A stretch of DNA of 64,000 nt, taken from contig NZ_QYZP01000002.1 in NCBI RefSeq assembly GCF_003595215.1, positions 186,001 through 250,000 on the forward strand, in the 5' to 3' direction. The stretch comes from Nesterenkonia natronophila (GTDB taxonomy: Bacteria > Actinomycetota > Actinomycetes > Actinomycetales > Micrococcaceae). The translations under genes were made by a program, and so were the position numbers. The notes below the pieces were generated by a model, which saw only the letters and a list, made by a program, of their open reading frames with translations, was not told the origin of the DNA and searched no databases. Shown one piece after another: positions 58,456 through 64,000 of the stretch; position 1 is the first letter of the stretch; each line of letters begins with the position of its first letter.

Positions 58456-59607
58456 TCAACCGTTGATTGAGGTGCGGGTGATGGCCGCGGAGTCCAGGAC
58501 TACCTGGCGAAGGTCACCGTCGTGGGAGTCGGCGACCCTCTTCTGCCGCTGGTACCCCGCGCCGCTGCGCATGATGGTCTCCAGATGACGGAGCTCATCG
58601 GCGCATCCCAAATCTTGAGCAACCGGTTCCAGCCGCTCCAGCTCTCGGGCCATCGCCTCGGTGACCAGCTCCTCGTCCCCTCGCTCGTTGAGAATAATGA
58701 TGGCATCGAGGCCATAGCGGGCCGCTCGCCACTTGTTCTCCTTGACGTACCAGTGCGGCATCGACGTCACAGATCCCCCGCCGTCGAGCTGCCGCATGGT
58801 GTCCTCCACCAAACACTGTGTGAATGCAGTAAAGGCGCCAATCTCGTCCAAGGTGGCCACCCCGTCACAAATACGCATCTCGACTGTGCCGAGTCTGGGC
58901 ACGGCACGGAAGTCCCAGCGTACCTCTGTCACGTCATTGATGACGCCTGTGTGCTCAAGGTCAGCAACGGCCTTCTCATACCCGGCCCACTCATCGAACT
59001 GATACGACTGTCCGGCGGTGGGCAGCTGCTGGAACATCAACGCGCGGTTCGATGCGTAACCAGTGTCCTCACCGGACCAGTAAGGGGAAGATGCTGACAA
59101 CGCTTGGAAGTGCGCGTTGTAGTTGCACAGCGCGTTGACCACCGGCATGGCGTACTTCACACTGGGCAGTCCGACGTGCACATGGATCCCATAGATGACC
59201 ATCTGGCGTCCCCACCACTGAGTGCGGCGGATCAGCTCGTTGTAGCGCTCCTTATCGGTCACCGGTTGCTTAGTGGGTGGTGCGAAGGGATGCGAACCCT
59301 GACAATAGAGCTCCACATCCAGCGGCTCGCAGTGCTTCATCACATTCAGTGCGGTCTCGCGAAGCTGGCCCACCCCTTCGGCCACGTCGCCACAGATGTC
59401 GGTGACCAGCTCCACAGTGTTCAGCAGCAGCTCCTGTTTGACGTAGGGGTGCTCCTGGTCGCGAGTCAGCTCGGGGTGGTCGGCCCGGGTCGCCTCGAGG
59501 ATGCGCTCAGCGACACTGCGCAGATCCCCGGTCTGCCGATCGACCAGTGCAAGCTCCCACTCGATACCGAGAGTCGAGCGAGGGGATTCGGCGAACTCAA
59601 GTCCCAT
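58456..59607 (-). CDS. Glutamate--cysteine ligase-like carboxylate-amine ligase (GCS2/YbdK family)
   Basis: 383 residues. ATP-dependent carboxylate-amine ligase fold; members join Glu and Cys or similar substrates. Visible family features are TLGIEWELALVD at the N-terminus, VKQELLLNTVELVTDIC, YGIHVHVGL, FRAVPRLGTVEMRICDG and MPHWYVKENKWRAARYG. ATG at 59607 with GGAG 6 nt upstream. Actinobacteria mainly use mycothiol rather than glutathione, so the true substrate here is not certain. No operon partner. Confidence 0.88.
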   Translation of the reverse strand: MGLEFAESPRSTLGIEWELALVDRQTGDLRSVAERILEATRADHPELTRDQEHPYVKQELLLNTVELVTDICGDVAEGVGQLRETALNVMKHCEPLDVELYCQGSHPFAPPTKQPVTDKERYNELIRRTQWWGRQMVIYGIHVHVGLPSVKYAMPVVNALCNYNAHFQALSASSPYWSGEDTGYASNRALMFQQLPTAGQSYQFDEWAGYEKAVADLEHTGVINDVTEVRWDFRAVPRLGTVEMRICDGVATLDEIGAFTAFTQCLVEDTMRQLDGGGSVTSMPHWYVKENKWRAARYGLDAIIILNERGDEELVTEAMARELERLEPVAQDLGCADELRHLETIMRSGAGYQRQKRVADSHDGDLRQVVLDSAAITRTSING

Positions 59608-59728
59608 GAGCTTCTCCTGTCATCAGCCATCCGTGCAACGAGCTAACTGTATCCGCACTTTCCTGGAGAGGTCCTATGTGGAGTCTCGATGTCTGCTGCG
59701 GCTGCTGCCAGCCGGGTCCAGCAGACCG

Positions 59729-59734
59729 TACTCT
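59729..59734 (+). promoter_or_regulatory. -10 box for leaderless GH3 gene
   Basis: TACTCT ends 7 nt before ATG 59742, which is also where the lipoprotein signal peptide starts. Confidence 0.5.
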
Positions 59735-59741
59735 TGTGGGG

Positions 59742-61577
59742 ATGGTGTCTTTATCACGCGTTCTGACTGTCGCTGCCTTGACGGGGGCGTTCCTGCTGAC
59801 CTCCTGTGCCGAAAACGACGACGTTGGCTCACCCGGCAGTGTGGACGCTGACTCAGACGGCGCTGAGGAGAACGCGGAAGAGGCTGCCGAGCAGGAGCGG
59901 GCCGAAGAGGAGGAGCGCTTCAGCGAAGCTGTTGGGGCTCAGGAAGCCGCACTAGCCGGGCCTGGGGAGCAGCACCGCTCCGAGGCTGCCGAGTTGGTCG
60001 CCGAGATGACATTGGACGAGCGTGCCGGACAGGTGATCATTGGTGAGTACTCCGGAACTGACGTCGACTCTGCGGCTGAGCTGGTGGAGCGCCATCACCT
60101 AGCAGGCGTCATCCTGATGGGACACAACATCCCCAGCAGCTCCGGTGCGGTCGCGACGGACGCGCTGGCAGCTCAAATTGACACCATCGCGAGCTCCGGC
60201 TCGGATCCTGAGGCTGCCTCCGCCCGGGCCGTCCCACCGATCATCTCAGTGGATCAGGAGGGTGGGCTGGTAACGCGTGTCGGTGCCCCGCTGAATGAGT
60301 GGCCCACCCCGATGGGGTCCGGTGCCGTCCACCAGTCCAGCGGAGAGTTGTGGAGCGTCGGGGGAGTCCACCGGCATATGGCAGCGGATCTCGCCGACTT
60401 AGGCTTTACGGTGACATTTGCCCCCAATGCCGATGTGACGATCGGTGCGGATGACCCCACCATGGGCTCACGGACGTTCGGCGCCGACCCAGACAGTGTC
60501 GGGCCGCTCGCGCTCCAGGCAGTCCGTGGGCTGGCAGACGCCGGCTTGGCCGGTTCCATCAAACACTTCCCAGGGCACGGTTCCGTTACCGACGACTCCC
60601 ATCACACGCTGCCGGTGCAGCAGCGGGAGCTCAGCGAGCTGCGCGAACGCGACTGGAAACCGTTCGCTGAAGTGATAGAGGCCGGAGCGCCGATGGTGAT
60701 GATGGGACACATTGAGGTGCCGGAGTTGGAAGCCGGGGTGCCGTCGTCGTTATCTTCTGCTGGCTATGCAGAAATTCGCGAGATGGGCCACGAGGGTGTC
60801 ATTGTCACAGACGCTATGAACATGGCGGCCATAGCCGATGGTTTCGGCGGTGATCAGGCGGTGGTCGAAGCGCTCGCTGCCGGTGCGGACCTGATCCTCA
60901 TGCCGCACTCATCACCTGGTGCCCATGCAGCAATTATGGCGGCTGTGGAGTCCGGCGAGTTACAGGAGGATCGCCTGGTGGAGGCTGCCGAGCGGGTAGT
61001 GGCCCTGGTCCTTTGGCAGCAGGAGTTGGCCGCCGGCGAGTTGGACGCCGGTCCCGGTGTGTCGGCCCCTGAGGAGCTGCAGGGACGGGTGATCTACGGC
61101 CCGGCTGACGGGGACAGCCGGAATGAGGGCGACGAGCCCCCCAGTGCGGAGGAGGCCAGCGAACATCCTGATGCGGGGGACCCCTCCGCAGTGGCAGAAC
61201 ATGTGGCGGTGCAGTCGATCACACTCGTGGAAGGCGATTGCGAGACGGAATTGGTCACCGAGGCTCTCCAGATTCACGGTGGGACCCAGCAGGATCGCGA
61301 TCGGCTCGCAATGGCCGCGCGAGAGGCTGGGCTGGAGGTGGGATGGGGCCCGGTGGTCACTCTGCTGGGGGGAACCGCGCCGAGTTCGGGAGATGTGGTG
61401 GTCTCCCTCGACCGGCCCGAGGCGCTCGCGGACTCCACGGCGGAGACCAAGCTTGCGCTGTATGGCCGCACCCAGGCGTCATTCACTGCTCTGGTGGGCG
61501 TGCTGACCGGTACGGAAGCTCCCGGTGCGCTGCCGGTGGAGGTCGGGGAGCACCCGGTGGGCCACACCAGATGCTGA
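59742..61577 (+). CDS. Glycoside hydrolase family 3 lipoprotein (beta-N-acetylhexosaminidase, NagZ-like)
   Basis: 611 residues. Signal peptide VSLSRVLTVAALTGAFLLTSC with lipobox LTSC, then an acidic Glu/Ala linker (about 25-80). The GH3 catalytic domain spans about 80-420: ISVDQEGGLVTRV, the NagZ motif KHFPGHGSVTDDSHHTLP with catalytic His/Asp, and VIVTDAMNM with the nucleophile Asp. The last 190 residues are a second, less conserved domain with an acidic linker. It is likely to cleave GlcNAc from cell-wall sugars outside the membrane. ATG 59742 rather than 59676 is supported by the -10 box and signal peptide. Confidence 0.92.
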   Translation: MVSLSRVLTVAALTGAFLLTSCAENDDVGSPGSVDADSDGAEENAEEAAEQERAEEEERFSEAVGAQEAALAGPGEQHRSEAAELVAEMTLDERAGQVIIGEYSGTDVDSAAELVERHHLAGVILMGHNIPSSSGAVATDALAAQIDTIASSGSDPEAASARAVPPIISVDQEGGLVTRVGAPLNEWPTPMGSGAVHQSSGELWSVGGVHRHMAADLADLGFTVTFAPNADVTIGADDPTMGSRTFGADPDSVGPLALQAVRGLADAGLAGSIKHFPGHGSVTDDSHHTLPVQQRELSELRERDWKPFAEVIEAGAPMVMMGHIEVPELEAGVPSSLSSAGYAEIREMGHEGVIVTDAMNMAAIADGFGGDQAVVEALAAGADLILMPHSSPGAHAAIMAAVESGELQEDRLVEAAERVVALVLWQQELAAGELDAGPGVSAPEELQGRVIYGPADGDSRNEGDEPPSAEEASEHPDAGDPSAVAEHVAVQSITLVEGDCETELVTEALQIHGGTQQDRDRLAMAAREAGLEVGWGPVVTLLGGTAPSSGDVVVSLDRPEALADSTAETKLALYGRTQASFTALVGVLTGTEAPGALPVEVGEHPVGHTRC

Positions 61578-61618
61578 TCTGGAAGCCGAGGGCAGGAGCA
61601 TTCTCCTGAGACTGAGTC

Positions 61619-61649
61619 TTGATAAACATATTGCAATGAATTTATATGT
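61619..61649 (+). promoter_or_regulatory. arsR-type promoter with overlapping operator
   Basis: TTGATA (61619-61624), exactly 17 nt, TTATAT (61642-61647). The perfect inverted repeat ACATAT (61626-61631) and ATATGT (61644-61649), 12 nt apart, covers the spacer and the -10. This AT-rich patch stands out in GC-rich DNA and has the form of a SmtB/ArsR operator, so the protein encoded next probably represses its own operon. Confidence 0.68.
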
Positions 61650-61659
61650 GTGGTGAAAT

Positions 61660-61995
61660 GTGACTGTGAGCGACGAATTGGCGTTGGCCCAGGCCGCTCA
61701 ACTGTTCAAGGTCCTCGGCCACGAGTCGAGGCTTCGGCTGCTGCAGCTGATCCAGCAGGAGCCGCTAACGGTGGGTGCTCTGGTGGAGGCGACAGGCATG
61801 TCACAACCACTGGTCTCTCAGCACTTGCGGACCTTGAAGCAGGCTGGGCTTGCCCGGAGCGATCGTCGCGGCAAAAAAGTGCACTACCGGCTCGCGGACC
61901 ATCACGTCTCGCACGTGGTCAACGATGCCATTGCTCACGCCCAAGAGACCGCAGGGACCACGTCGCAGCCAGCGGCAGAAGGAGTTTCGCCATGA
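61660..61995 (+). CDS. ArsR/SmtB-family metal-sensing repressor with alpha-5 zinc site
   Basis: 111 residues, winged helix-turn-helix (VGALVEATGMSQPLVSQHLRTLKQAGLARSDRRGKKVHYRL). The C-terminal helix holds D80, H82, H93 and E96, which is exactly the Dx1Hx10HxxE spacing of the alpha-5 site of zinc sensors such as SmtB and CzrA. The alpha-3 ELCV-type cysteine site is absent. Metal binding should release it from the operator. GTG 61660 used; GTG 61666 possible. The stop overlaps the next gene (ATGA). Confidence 0.93.
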   Translation: MTVSDELALAQAAQLFKVLGHESRLRLLQLIQQEPLTVGALVEATGMSQPLVSQHLRTLKQAGLARSDRRGKKVHYRLADHHVSHVVNDAIAHAQETAGTTSQPAAEGVSP

Positions 61996-62144
61996 ATGAT
62001 CACAAGACTGCAGAGCACACCATAGGAGATCACAAACACGGTCCTGACTGCGGCCACGAGGCAGTGGAGCACGGGGATCATGTGGACTACGTGCACGATG
62101 GCCACCGGCATGCTGAGCACGAAGACCACTACGACGAGCACTGA
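61992..62144 (+). CDS. His-rich 50-residue metal-binding protein
   Basis: 50 residues with 13 His, 6 Asp and 7 Glu plus one Cys at position 20; the middle reads CGHEAVEHGDHVDYVHDGHR. Similar small His-rich proteins with a CGHxAxxHGDHxDYxHDGH pattern occur beside ArsR-type genes in other bacteria, usually without known function; zinc storage or delivery is my inference. ATG 61992 overlaps the arsR stop by 4 nt, so it is co-translated. Codon choice is like the neighbours. The 195 nt after it hold no gene. Confidence 0.88.
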   Translation: MNDHKTAEHTIGDHKHGPDCGHEAVEHGDHVDYVHDGHRHAEHEDHYDEH

Positions 62145-62339
62145 GCCTCGGCGTCACGGCCCTAGTCTGTCGACAGCTGGTCCGCAGGCTGGTGCCGTCG
62201 ACGTTAGAGTCAGCCGCTCAGCGAAGTCTCGATGAGGGTCTTTCGCGAGGGCCTCAACTGCTCACGGCGAGGGCGGCACTCAGTTACGTGGCTCTCCCGC
62301 TGAATAGATTGAACTCTCTGGGTCTGCCGCTGTGAGGGT

Positions 62340-62462
62340 TTATCCTTGCCGCCCTTTGAACCTCGGATTCTGCTTGTTGATGACGTAGGTCTTGCCGCGC
62401 CGACGAACCACCTGGGAACCGGGTTGCATCTTCAGTGAGCGGAGCGATTTGCGAACCTTCAT
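62340..62462 (-). CDS. rpmJ2: 50S ribosomal protein bL36, cysteine-free paralogue
   Basis: 40 residues: [20 protein letters not shown] opens it, and NPRFKGRQG ends it. All zinc ligands of standard bL36 are absent (no Cys), which defines the C-minus, YkgO-like form used when zinc is low. ATG at 62462 with GGAGG 5 nt before it; a longer frame to 62603 is not bL36-like. In Actinobacteria C-minus ribosomal paralogues are often controlled by Zur. A palindrome lies just upstream. The zinc-binding form is at 36198. Confidence 0.95.
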   Translation of the reverse strand: MKVRKSLRSLKMQPGSQVVRRRGKTYVINKQNPRFKGRQG

Positions 62463-62475
62463 TTGTGCCTCCAAT

Positions 62476-62496
62476 TGCGAATGAGTAGCATTAGCA
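62476..62496. promoter_or_regulatory. Operator-like palindrome upstream of rpmJ2
   Basis: TGCGAATG (62476-62483) and CATTAGCA (62489-62496) match at 7 of 8 positions around a 5-nt centre. It begins 14 nt before the rpmJ2 ATG and overlaps a possible -10 (TATGCT on the minus strand, 62493-62498). The half-site spacing does not fit the usual 15-bp actinobacterial Zur box, so the binding protein is uncertain. Confidence 0.45.
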
Positions 62497-62922
62497 TAAA
62501 CTCTACGTGGAACATGGAGATGACAGACAATGAATTGGTCGGCGGACCCGAGCTGTGGGCCACTTTTCCAGATCCATTCCCTGCGTGGAGCACCGCCGAC
62601 CACTGATGCTCAGAAGAGCTCCGCACGCGTCTGCGACAGCAAAGGTCGGCCATGACCGACTCACCTTAGTCTGTCTCCTCCTGATGACCTCGGTCCTCAG
62701 TGAAGTGAGCGCGCGCTGATGATGGTCTTTCGCAACTAATCGCTGCTGGCCTTCACCGTACCTGCGCAACACGCCACTCTGATGTTCGCGATCACTGCCA
62801 CGGCGTGTAGCGACCAGCCGGTGCTGCTAGCGGCCATTGGCGCAGCAATGCTGCGCGAGTTTCCGCATCTCACAGCACTGACGTGGCTGCTCAAACGGCG
62901 GCGTGATCGCGAACAGTGGGAC
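62497..62922. other. Intergenic region between rpmJ2 and the universal stress gene
   Basis: No credible gene; frames on both strands here lack ribosome-binding sites and family resemblance. It contains a perfect 13-bp inverted repeat, TGTTCGCGATCAC (62783-62795) and GTGATCGCGAACA (62903-62915), 107 nt apart. This could be the remnant of a small mobile element. Confidence 0.45.
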
Positions 62923-63927
62923 TCAGAGGTCGGAGCCGGTGGCGTCCGCCCGGTCCAGACGCGGATCTTCCAAGAATGGGACAACCATCACGGGACCTTC
63001 AGCCTTAAGCAGGACGCCGCGAGAGACCGAACCGAGTACTGCGCCCGAGAAATTCCCGCGCCCATGGGTTCCCAGAACTGTCAGCTGCGCGGCACTCGTC
63101 TCTTTGCTCATCACGGCGATGGGGTCACCTGGTTCCAATAAGGTCGTGGCTTTGAGTGAAGGGTAGTGCTGAGCCAACCACTGGACTTCCTCATCGAGGA
63201 AATCCTTCAGCTGGGCTGCGCGACTTTCGAGTAGGTCGCTGTCCTTGAGCTCGGGGTACCACAGCAGGGTGCCTGGTAGGGGCAGGGCCATGGTCAGCTG
63301 AAGTGAGGTTTCGCGCTCCTCCGCGGCCTCTGCGGCCTGCAGGAGAGCGGCCCGACTCTCGCGAGAACTGTCCACTCCCACGACCACGGGGGTATCGGCC
63401 CGGTCCAGGTGGGAACTTGCTTCTCCACCCTCTTCCTTAGTCTGGAACTTCCGCGGGACGACGATTGTGGGGCAGTGGGAGTGGCCTGGCAGTGCTGAAG
63501 CGACAGAACCGAGGACTCTGCCGAGGAATCCGCCTCTGCCGCGGGCGCCGACGACCGCGAGTTGGGCATCCGAAGAGAGGTCAACCATGACGCCCGCAGC
63601 GTCTCCCACCTCGCTCCGGTAGGCAACCTCACCTGAGTAGTCACGCAGGTGCTTCCGCGCCTCGTCCAGGAACTGCTCTGACGCCTCGGCCCTCTCCTGA
63701 GCCTCATGCTTCTCGGGCGCGGCGCTGGGCGAGACGTACATGCTGGGGGGGATGCTGTAAGCGTTGACCACGGTCAACGCTGTGCCGCGGCGTCGCGCGA
63801 CTCGGGCTCCGTAATTCAGGGCCGCGATGCTCGATGCGGAGCCGTCGAAACCCACGAGGACACCGAGTCGCCTCTCAGGAGAATCAAAGGACACATCGGA
63901 CTCATTGGTGTGAACATCTTTGCTCAT
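62923..63927 (-). CDS. Universal stress protein with two Usp domains
   Basis: 334 residues, tandem UspA domains (about 20-160 and 180-325). Both carry the ATP-binding G2xG9xG(S/T) motif: GARGRGGFLGRVLGSVAS and GTHGRGNFSGAVLGSVSRG. Each domain opens with a VGFDGSASS or VGVDSSRES strand. Likely a cytosolic ATP-binding stress or dormancy factor. ATG at 63927 with GGAAAGAGG upstream. Regulation is not evident beyond the promoter below. Confidence 0.94.
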   Translation of the reverse strand: MSKDVHTNESDVSFDSPERRLGVLVGFDGSASSIAALNYGARVARRRGTALTVVNAYSIPPSMYVSPSAAPEKHEAQERAEASEQFLDEARKHLRDYSGEVAYRSEVGDAAGVMVDLSSDAQLAVVGARGRGGFLGRVLGSVASALPGHSHCPTIVVPRKFQTKEEGGEASSHLDRADTPVVVGVDSSRESRAALLQAAEAAEERETSLQLTMALPLPGTLLWYPELKDSDLLESRAAQLKDFLDEEVQWLAQHYPSLKATTLLEPGDPIAVMSKETSAAQLTVLGTHGRGNFSGAVLGSVSRGVLLKAEGPVMVVPFLEDPRLDRADATGSDL

Positions 63928-63984
63928 GACAGCCTCTTTCCTAGAGTGACCAGCATTCTGGCACCCCCTGTTGGGTGTTCTCTC

Positions 63985-63990
63985 ATCATA
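63985..63990 (-). promoter_or_regulatory. -10 box for the universal stress gene
   Basis: TATGAT on the minus strand, about 58 nt before the ATG; the -35 position falls past the window edge. Confidence 0.4.
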
Positions 63991-64000
63991 TGCTAAGGTT

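Noticed and set aside
62476..62496. Calling the rpmJ2 palindrome a Zur box
   Set aside because: Half-sites are 5 nt apart and do not match the 7-1-7 actinobacterial Zur pattern, so it is kept only as an operator-like palindrome.
62782..63141. 119-codon plus-strand frame overlapping the universal stress gene
   Set aside because: It runs 219 nt antisense into a clear Usp gene and crosses the inverted repeat; no family resemblance.
1..64000. CRISPR arrays, rRNA genes, complete insertion sequences or prophage
   Set aside because: No spaced repeats of CRISPR type, no rRNA sequence and no transposase or phage gene were found.

Overview
The window is a 64 kb piece of a GC-rich actinobacterial chromosome. 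Gene order and protein sequences fit Micrococcales, most likely Micrococcaceae; a Nesterenkonia-like organism is my best guess, from sequence impression only. Supporting signs are the tRNA-Trp-secE-nusG-rplK-rplA order, the rpoBC-rpsL-rpsG-fusA-tuf-S10-spc-alpha super-cluster, Ala/Glu-rich and Arg/Gly-rich tails on several ribosomal proteins, many GTG and TTG starts, and -10 boxes lying directly in front of start codons.

Layout. 1-1717 (minus): start of a 6-phosphofructokinase gene and an aspartate-type aminotransferase. 1908-6010: tRNA-Trp, secE, nusG, rplK, rplA, then rplJ-rplL behind their own promoter and an attenuator-like leader. 6146-10203: an envelope-stress type module, with a PspC/toastrack-like membrane protein and a small membrane protein on the minus strand, divergent from a PspC-domain histidine kinase and a LuxR-type response regulator. 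10485-39118: RNA polymerase and ribosomal block (rpoB, rpoC, rpsL, rpsG, fusA, tuf; S10 and spc operons; secY-adk-map-infA-rpmJ; rpsM-rpsK-rpoA-rplQ). rpsN and rpsD are not in their common places. 39264-44102: truA, then a sugar porter and a lone DNA methyltransferase placed between truA and rplM-rpsI. 44201-46303: LysE-type exporter and glmM. 46334-50325: a CapA-like lipoprotein flanked by two related VanY-type (M15) carboxypeptidases, and pantothenate kinase. 50390-58434: glmS, acpS, nnrD, alr, tsaE, tsaB, rimI, tsaD. 58456-61577: a GCS2-type glutamate-cysteine ligase and a GH3 lipoprotein. 61660-62462: a small zinc-handling region (SmtB-type ArsR sensor, His-rich 50-residue protein, and a cysteine-free bL36). 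62923-63927: a tandem universal stress protein.

How it works together. Most of the window is the transcription and translation core, with export (secE, secY), N-terminal methionine removal (map) and tRNA modification (truA, tsaB/D/E). glmM, glmS, alr, the M15 enzymes and the GH3 enzyme feed or trim the cell wall.

Most unusual observations: (1) a roughly 63-bp palindromic repeat present twice in opposite orientation (41784-41846 and 56739-56801), with compensatory base-pair changes between the copies; (2) the zinc region with a clear ArsR operator lying over its promoter and a zinc-free bL36 beside it, while the zinc-ribbon bL36 sits at 36198; (3) a repeated leaderless-start pattern, TANNNT followed 6-10 nt later by the start codon, which helps fix the starts of truA, glmS, alr, coaA, the GH3 gene and others.
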